DNA from: Betaproteobacteria bacterium
GTDB taxonomy: Bacteria; Pseudomonadota; Gammaproteobacteria; Burkholderiales; Rhodocyclaceae
NCBI GenBank assembly: GCA_009781175.1
Contig: WQYQ01000025.1
Location: forward strand, 1-52,576
Reading direction: 5' to 3'
DNA length: 52,576 nt
Part shown: one piece after another, positions 24,601-34,684 of the stretch
Position numbering within the stretch: position 1 is the stretch's first letter
Layout: each line of letters opens with the position of its first letter
Program-made: the position numbers and the translations under genes
The notes under the pieces: model-generated
Seen by the model: the letters and a program-made list of their open reading frames with translations, nothing else
The model's database searches: none
Told to the model about the DNA's origin: nothing

Positions 24601-25998
24601 CTATCTACTCTTTTGAGCAGATGGGTTCAGCTGTTTGGCGGACGAAGATTCCACGCGCACTTCGATTTGACCGTGTGCCGGTTGTATGTGGAGATGATCG
24701 CCCGAACGGGTAAGTTTAGCGTCGCGCAGGATTTCTCCTGTCGCGGTGCGAACAATTGCATACCCGCGTTCGAGAACGGCCTGTGGGTTGAGGTGCTGCA
24801 AATGGTTCGTCAGGGCGGTGTGGCGCAAGCGTTCCCGCGCCAGTCTGCGGGCCGCGGCGGCTTGCAGGCTCTGCGCCAGATGGGCTACCGCCCGCGCCTG
24901 ACCGCGCGTGTCGGGGCGCTGCTGGTCGAGTTTGAGCTGGACGTAACGGTAGCGCGTGCGCGCCCGTTCCAGATGGAGGGCCAGGACTGCTTTCAAGCGT
25001 TGTTCCAGATGCGCGCAACGCTCGTGCTGACGCGCGATCCGTTCGCGCGGGTGGATCAGGCGGGCGCGGTTACGATCGCAGCGTTCCCATGCCGCATCCA
25101 ATCCACGCCGCATGTGGCGCGCAAGATCGAGACGGAGTGTGACAAGTCGCGCGTGTGTTTCCAGATGCCCGGCGCTGACGAGTTCCGCCGCTGCGGTTGG
25201 TGTGGGCGCGCGCAGATCGGCCGCAAAATCGGCCAATGTGAAATCGGTTTCATGGCCGATGCCACATACCACGGGAATCGGGCTGGCCGCTATGGCTTTG
25301 ACAAGCCGCTCGTCATTAAACGCCCAGAGGTCTTCGAGACTGCCGCCACCACGGCAGAGAATCAGCACATCGATGCAATCGCCCGCCGCGCGCGCTCCTG
25401 CGTCGGCAACGGCGTTTGCGAGCATCGCGCCCGCGTCCGTGCCTTGCACGAGGCTTGGGTAAATGCGCAGCGGAACATGCGGCGCGCGGCGCGCCAGCGT
25501 TGTCAAAACATCATGCAGTGCGGCGGCTTGCGGTGAGGTGACTATGCCTATCGCGCGCGGCAAATGCGGCAGACTGCGCTTGCGTGCGGGATCGAACAAA
25601 CCTTCGGTGGCGAGGCGTTCCTTGAGACGCAAAAATGCTTCAAAGAGCTGGCCTTGTCCCACCTGTCGGATTGTTTCAACCTGTAACTGAAATTCGCCGC
25701 GCGCTTCATAAAGCGTCACCAGCGCGCGCACTTGTACGCGCTGACCGTCCTGTGGGCGGAAAAGCAGCAACTGGGCGCGCGAGCGATACATCACACAACG
25801 TACTTGGGCGCTATCGTCGCGCAGGCTGAAGTACAGATGGCCGGAGGCGGCGCGGGTCAGGCTGGCGATTTCGCCGCCGACCCACTGTAGCGGAAACCCG
25901 CGTTCCAGCGTATGCCGCGCTTGTCGGACAAGTTCCGACACTGGAATTGCCTCGTTTCTGACACCGTCCATTGCGGGGAGGCTTGTGTTCATGGGCAT
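24601..25998 (-). CDS. xseA: Exodeoxyribonuclease VII large subunit (XseA)
   Basis: 465 residues from ATG 25998. The N-terminal OB-fold has WVGGEIASLTRAASGHLYFSLRDDSAQVRCVMYR. The catalytic core has IGIVTSPQAAALHDVL, LILCRGGGSLEDLWAFNDE, CGIGHETDFTLADFAADLRAPTPTAAAEL, all diagnostic. A long coiled coil follows, ending LNPQAVLERGYAIV. With XseB (not in the window) it degrades single-stranded DNA from both ends. GGAG lies 12 bases before the chosen ATG; a GTG at 26016 is in frame. The gene is divergent from exbB. Confidence 0.95.
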   Translation of the reverse strand: MPMNTSLPAMDGVRNEAIPVSELVRQARHTLERGFPLQWVGGEIASLTRAASGHLYFSLRDDSAQVRCVMYRSRAQLLLFRPQDGQRVQVRALVTLYEARGEFQLQVETIRQVGQGQLFEAFLRLKERLATEGLFDPARKRSLPHLPRAIGIVTSPQAAALHDVLTTLARRAPHVPLRIYPSLVQGTDAGAMLANAVADAGARAAGDCIDVLILCRGGGSLEDLWAFNDERLVKAIAASPIPVVCGIGHETDFTLADFAADLRAPTPTAAAELVSAGHLETHARLVTLRLDLARHMRRGLDAAWERCDRNRARLIHPRERIARQHERCAHLEQRLKAVLALHLERARTRYRYVQLKLDQQRPDTRGQARAVAHLAQSLQAAAARRLARERLRHTALTNHLQHLNPQAVLERGYAIVRTATGEILRDAKLTRSGDHLHIQPAHGQIEVRVESSSAKQLNPSAQKSR

Positions 25999-26179
25999 GA
26001 TTGTAACTGACTCCACAAGCAGGGCCGGTCGCCGACGATTTTCTTGTGCGGACTGCGGCTGCGCCTGGGTTTTTGCCTAAGTTATTGAAAAATATAAGTT
26101 TAATATTAGCTTCATTTTTAGTCGAAGGAACGAAAACCCTTGTGGCAGGAGGAATTCGAGGGGGCCGCTGAACAGGCTT

Positions 26180-26208
26180 CCACAGAGTTATCCACAGATT
26201 TTGTGGAT
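26180..26208. promoter_or_regulatory. DnaA-box cluster between xseA and exbB
   Basis: TTATCCACA at 26188-26196 is a perfect DnaA box. TTGTGGAT directly after it is an inverted partial box, and TTCCACAG directly before it a third weak match. They lie in the divergent promoter region. A replication origin is unlikely because none of the usual origin genes is near; a regulatory or titration role is possible. Confidence 0.45.
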
Positions 26209-26299
26209 TGTCGCGCGACACCTATGGCTTGCCGCTTGACCTGCTGCGCGCTAGAGTCCAATGCTTTGCGGCATGCCGCGTGGACGAGGAGTTTTTTAA

Positions 26300-26905
26300 G
26301 TGTTGGCGATCATTCAGGCCGCCGGTTGGCCGATTTATTTTCTACTCGTCGCGTCTGTTATCGCGCTCGCGTTGATCATCGAACGTTCGATTGCACTGCG
26401 CCGCAGCCGGATCGTGCCTCCCGGGTTGTTGGATAAAATCATCGGCGAACTGCGCCAGGGCGGAGTCTCGGACGACGTGATTGTGAGAACCGCGAATCAT
26501 TCCCCGCTTGGGCGCGTGTTGGCGTCGGGTTTGAAAAATGTCCGCGCTTCGCGTGAAGTGATGAAAGAGGCGATTGAAGAATCCGGCAGCGCCGTGGCGC
26601 ACGAACTCGGCCGGTTTTTGACAACGCTGGGCACGATTGCAACCGTTACGCCTTTGATGGGCCTGTTTGGTACGGTGATCGGAATGATCGAAATTTTCGG
26701 CTCGCAAGCGCCGGGTGGCTCCAACCCGCAACAGCTTGCGCACGGCATTTCGGTGGCGCTGTACAACACGGGTTTCGGTTTGATAATCGCAATTCCGTCC
26801 CTGATCGCTTATCGCCATTTCCGCGCCTTGGTGGACAGTTTTGTGGTCGATATGGAACAGCAGGCCATCAAGCTCGTCGAAGTCGTGCATGGCGAGCGCC
26901 GTTGA
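26300..26905 (+). CDS. exbB: ExbB/TolQ-family proton channel
   Basis: 201 residues. Three membrane helices: WPIYFLLVASVIALALIIE, then the pair around GTIATVTPLMGLFGTVIGMIE and GISVALYNTGFGLIIAIPSLIAY, matching the MotA/TolQ/ExbB fold. With ExbD it couples the proton gradient to envelope work such as TonB-dependent import. GTG 26300 has GAGGAG 10 bases upstream. exbD follows after 15 bases. No tonB gene lies in the window, so the partner could be TonB elsewhere or another system. Placement before lpxK and kdsB is common in betaproteobacteria. Confidence 0.9.
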   Translation: MLAIIQAAGWPIYFLLVASVIALALIIERSIALRRSRIVPPGLLDKIIGELRQGGVSDDVIVRTANHSPLGRVLASGLKNVRASREVMKEAIEESGSAVAHELGRFLTTLGTIATVTPLMGLFGTVIGMIEIFGSQAPGGSNPQQLAHGISVALYNTGFGLIIAIPSLIAYRHFRALVDSFVVDMEQQAIKLVEVVHGERR

Positions 26906-26920
26906 AAGTAAGGCAAGGCC

Positions 26921-27343
26921 ATGAATTTTCGTCGCGGACATAAAAGCGAAGATCTCGAGATCAATTTGATTCCGCTGATCGATGTGATGCTGGTGATCAT
27001 CATTTTTCTGATGTTGACTACTACTTATTCCAAATTTTCCGGGCTTGAAATTAATTTGCCGACGGCCGACGCGCCGGCAAACGAGACGATTCCGAACGAG
27101 CTGGATGTGGTGATTACCGCGACCGGCGAAGTTCAAGTTAATCGCAGGCCGGTGGCTTCGCATGACGTTGCCGTTTTGGCGGACGCCTTGAAGGCGGCGC
27201 AACCCGCATCTCAGAAAGAGCCTGTGGTGGTCATCAACGCCGATGCGAAAACGCCGCATCAAGCGGTGATCGATGTCATGCAGGCGGCCCAGATGGCGGG
27301 CATGCCTCAGATCACGTTTGCGATTCAACGCGCTCAGAACTGA
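26921..27343 (+). CDS. exbD: ExbD/TolR-family biopolymer transport protein
   Basis: 140 residues. Cytoplasmic N-terminus (MNFRRGHKSEDLEIN), one membrane helix LIPLIDVMLVIIIFLMLTT containing the proton-path aspartate in LIDVMLV, and a periplasmic domain ending DVMQAAQMAGMPQITFAIQ. This is the standard ExbD layout and forms the proton-driven stator with ExbB. The stop is two bases before the lpxK GTG, and an intrinsic terminator starts 28 bases downstream, inside lpxK. Confidence 0.92.
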   Translation: MNFRRGHKSEDLEINLIPLIDVMLVIIIFLMLTTTYSKFSGLEINLPTADAPANETIPNELDVVITATGEVQVNRRPVASHDVAVLADALKAAQPASQKEPVVVINADAKTPHQAVIDVMQAAQMAGMPQITFAIQRAQN

Positions 27344-27345
27344 TA

Positions 27346-28353
27346 GTGCCTACCGCGCCTCGCTTCTGGAAACGCCGCGGTCTGGCCGCGGCGTTTTTCC
27401 TTCCTCTCTCGCTTGTATTCCGGGTTGGCGTAAGTTTTCGCCGCTGGCTTTATCGGCTGCAAATTTTGCGCGCGCGGCGCATCGGTGTGCCGGTTATCGT
27501 GGTCGGCAATATCGCGGTCGGCGGGAGCGGAAAAACGCCGGTCGTGCTCTGGCTGGCCGAGCGGCTTCAGCAGTCCGGCCGGAGACCGGGAATTGTGAGT
27601 CGAGGCTATGCCGGGACGGCCAAGGGGACCGAGGCGGTTCTGAAGACTTCCGACCCGAAACGCTCCGGCGATGAGCCGGTGCTGTTGGCACGGCGCAGCG
27701 GTTGCCCGGTATGGGTCGGGCGCGATCGTGTCGCGGCTGCACGCGCACTACTACAAGCGCATCCGGAAATCGATGTCATCCTGACCGACGATGGATTGCA
27801 GCATTATCGTCTGGCGCGGGATATTGAAATTGTCGTCGTCGACAATCATCAGCTTGGCAATCGCTGGTTGTTGCCTGCCGGGCCATTACGCGAACCGCTG
27901 CGGCGCTTGAACTCCTGCGATCTCGTCCTGGCCCACGGCGATTTGCAGCCCGAGGTGCGGGCGCTGTGCCCGCCTGTGCCGGTTTATCGGATGCAGTTGA
28001 TGCCCACGGCGTTTTATCAACTGTGTCAGCCGCTGCGCCGGCATGCACCGAGCGAATTCGGAACTACGCGCATCCGTGCACTTGCAGGCATTGGCCGGCC
28101 CGAGCGTTTTTTCGATACGCTCAGGGAGCTTGGATTCGAGTTGGCGGAAACACGTGCTTTTCCGGACCATCACGTGTTTTCGGCGGACGACTTGCCGCGC
28201 GGAACCGATGTGATCGTGGTAACCGAAAAGGATGCGGTAAAATTATCTTCTTTCGCCCCTGAACAAACCTGGGTTCTTCCGGTGGATGCCGAGATCCGGA
28301 ATGAGGCTTTTGAATACATACTGGAGCGCCTGAATGGATGCAAAGCTGCTTGA
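27346..28353 (+). CDS. lpxK: Tetraacyldisaccharide 4'-kinase (LpxK)
   Basis: 335 residues. Phosphorylates the 4' position of tetraacyldisaccharide-1-phosphate to give lipid IVA, at the inner membrane. An N-terminal membrane helix ([16 protein letters not shown]) is followed by P-loop [44 protein letters not shown], and [15 protein letters not shown], all LpxK signatures. The start is GTG 27346. The N-terminal codons overlap a strong terminator hairpin at 27371-27398, but PRFWKRRG and the helix match the family, so the region is genuinely coding. The 3' end overlaps the ycaR-like gene by 20 bases. Confidence 0.93.
   Translation: MPTAPRFWKRRGLAAAFFLPLSLVFRVGVSFRRWLYRLQILRARRIGVPVIVVGNIAVGGSGKTPVVLWLAERLQQSGRRPGIVSRGYAGTAKGTEAVLKTSDPKRSGDEPVLLARRSGCPVWVGRDRVAAARALLQAHPEIDVILTDDGLQHYRLARDIEIVVVDNHQLGNRWLLPAGPLREPLRRLNSCDLVLAHGDLQPEVRALCPPVPVYRMQLMPTAFYQLCQPLRRHAPSEFGTTRIRALAGIGRPERFFDTLRELGFELAETRAFPDHHVFSADDLPRGTDVIVVTEKDAVKLSSFAPEQTWVLPVDAEIRNEAFEYILERLNGCKAA
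27371..27398 (+). terminator. Perfect intrinsic terminator inside the 5' coding region of lpxK
   Basis: AACGCCGCGG, loop TCTGG, CCGCGGCGTT form a perfect 10-bp stem followed by a T5 run. It begins 28 bases after the exbD stop and covers lpxK codons 9-18. It may end most exbBD transcripts and attenuate lpxK. Confidence 0.75.
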
Positions 28354-28512
28354 GATTCTTGTCTGTCCGGTTTGCAAGGGGCCACTCGGGTATCGCAAGC
28401 CGGCTGCCGAGCTGATCTGCAAAGCCTGTCGTCTTGCGTATCCGGTTCGCGATGGGATTCCCGTCATGCTCGAAGACGAAGCGCGCACGCTCGCCGCGGA
28501 CGAAGCCGCCCC

Positions 28513-28516
<4 letters not shown>
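28334..28516 (+). CDS. Trm112/YcaR-family small zinc-ribbon-like protein
   Basis: 60 residues. [20 protein letters not shown] followed by [20 protein letters not shown] is the conserved UPF0434/YcaR form, with the four cysteines (CPVC, CKAC) of a zinc-ribbon-like fold. Its function in bacteria is not established; Trm112 activates methyltransferases in eukaryotes. It is nearly always between lpxK and kdsB, as here. It overlaps lpxK at its 5' end and kdsB at its 3' end (ATGA), so all three are translationally linked. Confidence 0.9.
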
Positions 28517-30007
<1,491 letters not shown>

Positions 30008-30054
30008 AAAATTAAGTCCGGCGTCCGCCGGCGAATAAGATAGCTTGCGCAATG

Positions 30055-30090
30055 CGGGCCAGGGAGTTTCACAGCAAAACTCTCTGGCCC
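30055..30090. terminator. Bidirectional terminator between adk and the YbhB-like gene
   Basis: GGGCCAGGGAGTTT and AAACTCTCTGGCCC form a 14-bp stem with one mismatch around a short loop; AAAGTTTT follows on the plus strand. It lies between two convergent genes. Confidence 0.75.
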
Positions 30091-30101
30091 AAAGTTTTGA
30101 A

Positions 30102-30731
30102 TCAGAGTTTCACCGCAGGGTTCAGGGTGTAGCGTCCCATAAGCATAGCTTCGGCCAGGATATGGCCGGTGATCGCGGTGCGCAGTTGCACGCCCGTAAA
30201 TGCGCCATCGAGCGGCACGCGCGCAATGTCGAGCGCATACAAAGTAAAAATGTAGCGGTGCGGCAGCATGTCGTTCCACGGCGGGCAGGGGCCGTCGTAG
30301 CCGAAGTAATTGCCTGTCATCGCGGCGTCGCCAGCAAACCAGCCCGTGTAGTCATTGATCCCCTGGCGCGCTTCCATGCCGGTTTCGGGGCCCGATTTGC
30401 CCTGCGGCGTTACGCCCTCGCTGAATGCGCCGGGTGCGATGCCGCTCATGTCCGCGGGCAGGTCGACAAGCAGCCAGTGGAAAAAGTCGACGCGCGGCAG
30501 ATCTGCGGGAACCTGACGGCCTTCCTGGTTCACATCGTCGCCGCGGCTTGGAACGTCGGGATCGTGGCAAATCAGAACGAGCGATTTGGTACCTGAAGGC
30601 ACGTCGCTCCATTCGAGATGGGGGTTGCGATTGCTCGAAAACGTGACATGACCTTGAGTTGCTGGAACGGCGAGCGCGAATTCGCCTGGAATCGGTGTGC
30701 CATCTTTGAAACTGTTGCTCCAGAGTTTCAC
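30102..30731 (-). CDS. YbhB/YbcL-family (PEBP-like) protein
   Basis: 209 residues from GTG 30731, which has a near-perfect AAGGAGG 9 bases upstream. The open frame extends much further upstream but only by shadowing murJ. PEBP features: FSSNRNPHLEWSDVPSGTKSLVLICHDPDVPSR near the N-terminus (conserved DPD ligand-site motif) and YFGYDGPCPPWNDMLPHRYIFTLYALD (conserved GP-PP-HRY). Bacterial PEBP-like proteins bind small anions or phospholipid head groups; physiological roles are mostly unknown. It is longer than E. coli YbhB (158) because of an acidic insertion around QEGRQVPADLPRVDFFHW. Confidence 0.88.
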   Translation of the reverse strand: MKLWSNSFKDGTPIPGEFALAVPATQGHVTFSSNRNPHLEWSDVPSGTKSLVLICHDPDVPSRGDDVNQEGRQVPADLPRVDFFHWLLVDLPADMSGIAPGAFSEGVTPQGKSGPETGMEARQGINDYTGWFAGDAAMTGNYFGYDGPCPPWNDMLPHRYIFTLYALDIARVPLDGAFTGVQLRTAITGHILAEAMLMGRYTLNPAVKL

Positions 30732-30787
30732 TTGAGAGCCTCCTTGGGGTGGGGATAGATAGCTGCTATTTTGCGCCGAGCAGGTTT

Positions 30788-32332
30788 TCAGGTCACGGCG
30801 CGCCGGCGAAAGTCGCGCGGACGGAAGCCGAGCAAAAAGAGCACGCCGAAATACGTAGCGCCGCCGATTATGACGACAAAAGCCAGCCGGGCGATTTGCT
30901 GGAGTTTTCCGCCAACGAGCCAGGAGGTTTCGCTGCCCATCGCAAACCAAAGCACCGCGGCCATGACGATGACGGAGATGAAGAGTTTGAGGGAGAACGC
31001 GCGCCAGCCCGGCTGCGGTGTGTAGGCGTTGCGCTTGCGCAGACCGTGGTAGAGCAGCAGGGCGTTGAGGCTTGCCGCGAGCCCGGTCGACAAGGCGAGA
31101 CCGGCGTGCGCAAGCGACGTGAAGAAAATGAAGATGACGTTCATCGCTTGTGTGACGCACAGAGTGAACAGCGCGATTTTCAGCGGCGTGCGAATGTCCT
31201 GGCGCGAATAGAACGCCGGCGCGAGGATCTTGACGAGGATGAGCCCCGACAGCCCGATCGAATAGGCGAGCAGGGCCTGGCGCGTTTGTAGGACGTCGAA
31301 GTCCACAAACTTACCGTGATGGAACAGCGTTGCGATCAAGGGGACGCCGAGCACCGCGATTGCCGCCGCGGCGGGGAGCGTGAGCAACAGGGCGAAGCGC
31401 AGGCCCCAGTCGAGCGTGGCGGAAAATTCGCCGGTTTCCCGGCGCGCATTGAGTTTCGAAAGACTGGGCAAGAGGATTGTGCCGAGCGCGACGCCGAGTA
31501 TCCCGCTTGGGAATTCCATCAGACGGTCCGCGTAGTTGAGCCAGGAAATGCTGCCTTCGGGCAGATGCGAGGCAAAGCTGGTGTTGATGACGAGGCTGAC
31601 CTGGGCGACGGAAACGCCCAGCGTGGCCGGCCCCATCAATTTGAGAATCCGTGTCACGGCGGGGTCTTTGAAGTACAGCGCAAAGCGCGGTAGCAGGCCC
31701 AGGCGCGAGAGCGCGGGGATTTGCAGCCCAAGCTGCAACAGACCGCCGATGAATGCGCCCCAAGCCAGCGCTTTGACCGGCGCGGCGAAATACGGCGCGG
31801 CGAAAAGCGCCATCCCGATCATCGATAGATTGAGCAGGATCGGCGTGAAGGCGGGCACGGCGAAGCGGCTCCAGGTATTCAGCACACCGGCCGCGAGCGC
31901 GACCATCGCCATGAAAAAGATGTACGGAAACGTGATTCGCGTCAGTGCGATGGTCAGCGCGAATTTATCCGCATCTCTTTCGAAGCCGCCGGCCGTCAGT
32001 TGAACCAGAAATGGGGCGCCGATGACGCCGAGCAGCGTGATGCCGAAGACGGCGAGCCCGAGCAGGGTCGCGACATGATTGATCAGGGTCTGGGTTTCTT
32101 CCGGGGTTCGGCGGTTTTTGTATTCGGACAAAATCGGCACGAAAGCCTGTGAGAAAGCGCCTTCGGCGAACAGGCGCCGCAGCAGGTTGGGCAGGCGGAA
32201 AGCGACATTGAAGGCGTCGGTATACAGACCGGCGCCGAATAAACTGGCGATCAGGGTTTCGCGCAAAAGGCCCAGGATGCGCGAGACGAAGGTCAGACCG
32301 CTGATCGTGGCAAAAGCCTTGAGCAGGTTCAC
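30788..32332 (-). CDS. murJ: Lipid II flippase MurJ (MviN)
   Basis: 514 residues from GTG 32332 ([20 protein letters not shown], the family's conserved start). About 14 membrane helices. Family motifs: [43 protein letters not shown], and the [20 protein letters not shown] region. MurJ moves the peptidoglycan precursor lipid II across the inner membrane. The gene is divergent from rpsT, a conserved proteobacterial arrangement, and their starts are about 130 bases apart. The in-frame TTG at 32350 is less likely. Confidence 0.95.
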   Translation of the reverse strand: MNLLKAFATISGLTFVSRILGLLRETLIASLFGAGLYTDAFNVAFRLPNLLRRLFAEGAFSQAFVPILSEYKNRRTPEETQTLINHVATLLGLAVFGITLLGVIGAPFLVQLTAGGFERDADKFALTIALTRITFPYIFFMAMVALAAGVLNTWSRFAVPAFTPILLNLSMIGMALFAAPYFAAPVKALAWGAFIGGLLQLGLQIPALSRLGLLPRFALYFKDPAVTRILKLMGPATLGVSVAQVSLVINTSFASHLPEGSISWLNYADRLMEFPSGILGVALGTILLPSLSKLNARRETGEFSATLDWGLRFALLLTLPAAAAIAVLGVPLIATLFHHGKFVDFDVLQTRQALLAYSIGLSGLILVKILAPAFYSRQDIRTPLKIALFTLCVTQAMNVIFIFFTSLAHAGLALSTGLAASLNALLLYHGLRKRNAYTPQPGWRAFSLKLFISVIVMAAVLWFAMGSETSWLVGGKLQQIARLAFVVIIGGATYFGVLFLLGFRPRDFRRRAVT

Positions 32333-32400
32333 GGATAAAACGGGTGGCAAGGAAACGACGCATCATATCGGCGCCCGCCGCCTCGGGCAACCGGGCAGGC

Positions 32401-32429
32401 TTGCCAGGGCATGGGTTTACGTCTAAAAT
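32401..32429 (+). promoter_or_regulatory. Sigma-70 promoter of rpsT
   Basis: TTGCCA, a 17-base spacer and TAAAAT. It ends about 31 bases before the rpsT ATG at 32461. Confidence 0.75.
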
Positions 32430-32460
32430 CGCTCGCTTTTCTACGGACTGGACGTTCCAA

Positions 32461-32733
32461 ATGGCCAACACGGTACAAGCCCGCAAACGTGCGCGCCAAG
32501 CGCTGGCCGCGCGTGCTCATAACGCCAGCCTGCGTTCCCGCCTGCGCACTGCGATCAAAGCCGTGCGCAAGGCCGTGGACGCTGGCGACAAGACTGCTGC
32601 TCAGCAAGTGTTTCAGCAGTCGATGGGCGTGATCGACTCGATCGCGGATAAGAAGATCATCCACAAGAACAAGGCTGCCCGCCATAAGTCGCGTCTCTCC
32701 GCGGCCATCAAGGCGATGGGCGCAAGCGTTTAA
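32461..32733 (+). CDS. rpsT: 30S ribosomal protein S20 (RpsT)
   Basis: 90 residues, very basic and Ala-rich, beginning [13 protein letters not shown] and containing [15 protein letters not shown] and [18 protein letters not shown], the standard S20 pattern. It binds 16S rRNA at the base of the 30S body. ATG 32461 follows a good sigma-70 promoter (32401-32429), and a terminator follows at 32757. The upstream open frame to 32344 is not translated, since the promoter lies within it. Confidence 0.97.
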   Translation: MANTVQARKRARQALAARAHNASLRSRLRTAIKAVRKAVDAGDKTAAQQVFQQSMGVIDSIADKKIIHKNKAARHKSRLSAAIKAMGASV

Positions 32734-32756
32734 GTTTGGATCGGCTTTAAATGTGA

Positions 32757-32785
32757 AACGGCTTCCCTCGGGAAGCCGTTTTGCT
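32757..32785 (+). terminator. Intrinsic terminator of rpsT
   Basis: AACGGCTTCCC and GGGAAGCCGTT pair around a tiny TC loop, followed by TTTTGCTTT. It lies 23 bases after the stop, and convergent transcription from the DUF3579 gene also meets here. Confidence 0.85.
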
Positions 32786-32800
32786 TTGGATCGAACCGAG

Positions 32801-33094
32801 CTATGCGTTTTCGCCAAGCGGTTCGACCTGGAGGTCGTTGTCTTTGGCAAAGTTGACGAGAAAGTTGTAAGCCAGCGGTTCAAGCTCATAAAGACGCTTA
32901 TCGACGATGACGCATTTTTCGCCGGTTTTTGTCGCGGCGGGTCGTACATAAGGTGAATAACGCATTTTCTTTTCCGCCCCGAAAGCCGACATAACGCCGG
33001 AGAGGCGGTCGCACCAGTCGCTGGGGCGAAATTTACGGCCTTCGCGTGTCAGGCCGATGATGACGAAACTTTCGATGAGCATCGTATTGGGCAT
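32801..33094 (-). CDS. DUF3579 family protein
   Basis: 97 residues from ATG 33094; a GTG at 33109 would add five. The family's hallmark FVIIGLTREGRKFRPSDWCDRLSGVMS is present, followed by MRYSPYVRPA and KCVIVDKRLYELEPLAYNFLVNFAKDNDLQVE. DUF3579 proteins are small betaproteobacterial proteins of unknown function that commonly sit beside argF, as here. It is divergent from argF and convergent with rpsT, with the rpsT terminator between. Confidence 0.85.
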   Translation of the reverse strand: MPNTMLIESFVIIGLTREGRKFRPSDWCDRLSGVMSAFGAEKKMRYSPYVRPAATKTGEKCVIVDKRLYELEPLAYNFLVNFAKDNDLQVEPLGENA

Positions 33095-33310
33095 CTTCTG
33101 GAGCTTCACTTAACACGGGAAATTCCGTGTCATTTCCCCTAACCCTAAATTCTATCAGAGCGCTTGCTTACGTAACCTCATGCTCTTTGCCAATAGCACC
33201 AATGCCAGGCTTGCCGGCGCGGGCTGGCATCGACGCATGAAACGGACTACCGTAAAATCAAAAATTCCCCGCGGAGGGGGCGGCTCACGTACCGCTACAA
33301 ACTATAACAA

Positions 33311-33351
33311 GACCGGGTTCGCTCCTGGCCCGGTTTTTGGAGACTGGCCAG
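33311..33351 (+). promoter_or_regulatory. Attenuator-like structure in the argF leader
   Basis: ACCGGG (33312-33317) pairs with CCCGGT (33329-33334), followed by a T5 run: a terminator 33 bases before the argF ATG. CTGGCC (33325-33330) can instead pair with GGCCAG (33346-33351), which would break the terminator stem. The two folds exclude each other. Whether a leader RNA uses them is not known. Confidence 0.5.
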
Positions 33352-33370
33352 ACTGGCTTGCTGACACACC

Positions 33371-34297
33371 ATGACCACACCCAAGCATTTTCTGCAGTTC
33401 AACGATTTCACGCGCGACGAGTTCGCTTACTTGTTTGAGCGCACGCGTTGGATCAAAGACAAATACAAGCGTTACGAAACCTATCACCCGCTTTTTGACC
33501 GTACTTTGGTGATGATTTTCGAAAAGGCAAGTACGCGCACGCGCTTGTCCTTCGAAGGCGGCATGTTCCAACTCGGCGGTTCGGCGATTTATCTGAATAC
33601 GCGCGATTCCCAGCTCGGCCGCGGGGAGCCGGTGGAAGACGCGGCGCAAGTGATTTCCCGGATGTCGGATATCGTCATGATCCGCACTTTCGACCAGGAG
33701 GTCGTAGAACGTTTTGCCGCGTGCTCGCGGGTGCCGGTCATCAACGGTCTGACCAACGAATACCATCCGTGCCAGATCCTGGCGGACATTTTCACCTTCA
33801 TCGAGCAGCGTGGCTCGATCCAAGGCAAGACCGTGGCCTGGATCGGCGACTCGAACAACGTCTGTAACACCTGGCTGCAAGCGGCTGAAGTGCTCGATTT
33901 CAAAGTCAACATTTCAACGCCGCCTGGCTACGAAGTTGAGCCTGAGCGCGTCAACCTGCATGGCACGGCCCATTTCGAGCAGTTTGCCGACCCTATGGCG
34001 GCGGCGGCGGGCGCCGACATCATCACGACCGATGTGTGGACCTCAATGGGTTTCGAGGCCGAAAACGAAGAGCGCCTGCGCGCTTTTGCCGATTGGCAAG
34101 TCGATTTCGAGATGCTGCGTGTTGCGAAACCGGATGTCTTGTTCATGCATTGTTTGCCGGCGCATCGTGGCGAAGAGGTCAGCGCGGAAGTGATCGATGG
34201 GCCGAACAGTGTGGTTTGGGATGAAGCGGAAAACCGGCTACATGCGCAGAAGGCACTGCTTGAGTATCTTGTCTGCGGTCGCGTCAAGACTGAATAA
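33371..34297 (+). CDS. argF: Ornithine carbamoyltransferase (ArgF)
   Basis: 308 residues. Forms citrulline from ornithine and carbamoyl phosphate in arginine biosynthesis. Substrate motifs: FEKASTRTRLSFEGG (STRTR carbamoyl-phosphate loop), NGLTNEYHPCQILADI (HPCQ) and VLFMHCLPAHRGEEV (HCLP, ornithine site). ATG 33371 lacks a strong ribosome site. An attenuator-like hairpin lies in its leader. argG follows after a repeat-rich gap, so this region makes arginine while the ast genes at the window start degrade it. Confidence 0.96.
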   Translation: MTTPKHFLQFNDFTRDEFAYLFERTRWIKDKYKRYETYHPLFDRTLVMIFEKASTRTRLSFEGGMFQLGGSAIYLNTRDSQLGRGEPVEDAAQVISRMSDIVMIRTFDQEVVERFAACSRVPVINGLTNEYHPCQILADIFTFIEQRGSIQGKTVAWIGDSNNVCNTWLQAAEVLDFKVNISTPPGYEVEPERVNLHGTAHFEQFADPMAAAAGADIITTDVWTSMGFEAENEERLRAFADWQVDFEMLRVAKPDVLFMHCLPAHRGEEVSAEVIDGPNSVVWDEAENRLHAQKALLEYLVCGRVKTE

Positions 34298-34315
34298 AAA
34301 CTGCTCGTTTAAAAA

Positions 34316-34424
34316 GCCGCTCACAAACCCCAGCGCAGCGGTGCAGGCAAGGCGCGCGAAGCGCAGACAGTACAAAACGTACGACAAGTGAGCGCAACGC
34401 AGCATGCAGAGTTTTGTGAGCGGC
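34316..34424. repeat. 109-bp palindromic element with GCCGCTCACAAA ends
   Basis: Perfect 12-base terminal inverted repeats GCCGCTCACAAA (34316-34327) and TTTGTGAGCGGC (34413-34424) enclose an inner inverted region centred on GTAC-AAAA-CGTAC (around 34370-34383). It starts 19 bases after the argF stop. I recall similar blocks in other beta- and gammaproteobacterial intergenic DNA. Mobile origin is inferred; no second copy is in the window. Confidence 0.6.
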
Positions 34425-34548
34425 CCTAATTCTGCAATGCGCGGTTGAGAGTTTTCTCGCCGCTGGCCCGCTTGACGTAATAGAATCCGCCGATTGACAT
34501 TCGCCGGCCGGGCGAGTGTCGTGATGGATCCCGTCCGAGTTTGTGCTC

Positions 34549-34615
34549 AGCCTAGCGCCGAAGGCGCCCCCGGTTCGTGGCGGGGAAACCCCAGCTTTCA
34601 AGTTGGGGTGACTTA
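34549..34615 (+). repeat. Partial copy of the 122-bp palindromic repeat, in the argG leader
   Basis: Contains the second hairpin (GCGCCGAAGGCGC) and the third (CCCCAGCTTTCAAGTTGGGG) followed by TGACTTAC. The first hairpin is missing or diverged. It lies 70 bases upstream of the argG start and would be in the leader if transcription starts before it. Confidence 0.7.
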
Positions 34616-34684
34616 CCTTTCCGGCTTGCGCGCGCGCCCGTCGATTATTTCCACCAGGCGCGTTGTCGAATATCGAGGACGAAC

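Larger units (their letters stand above)
34298..34684. other. argF-argG intergenic region (387 bases)
   Basis: No gene is visible. It holds the 109-bp palindromic element (34316-34424), a partial palindromic repeat (34549-34615), and between them about 125 bases with a possible argG promoter (TTGACG near 34472) that I cannot define. The start codon of argG is 69 bases after the repeat. Confidence 0.6.

Noticed and set aside
23941..25536. A 531-residue open frame on the plus strand
   Set aside because: It is antisense to sodB and most of xseA, both of which have clear catalytic motifs.
26180..26208. Chromosome replication origin
   Set aside because: Only one perfect DnaA box and no dnaA, dnaN, gidA or parAB genes are near.
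33180..33374. 64-residue ORF in the argF leader as a leader peptide
   Set aside because: It contains only four arginines without a run, has no ribosome site and overlaps the argF start; the RNA structures explain the region better.
34577..34684. N-terminal extension of ArgG
   Set aside because: The extension is encoded by the palindromic repeat, and the family start [14 protein letters not shown] lies at 34685.
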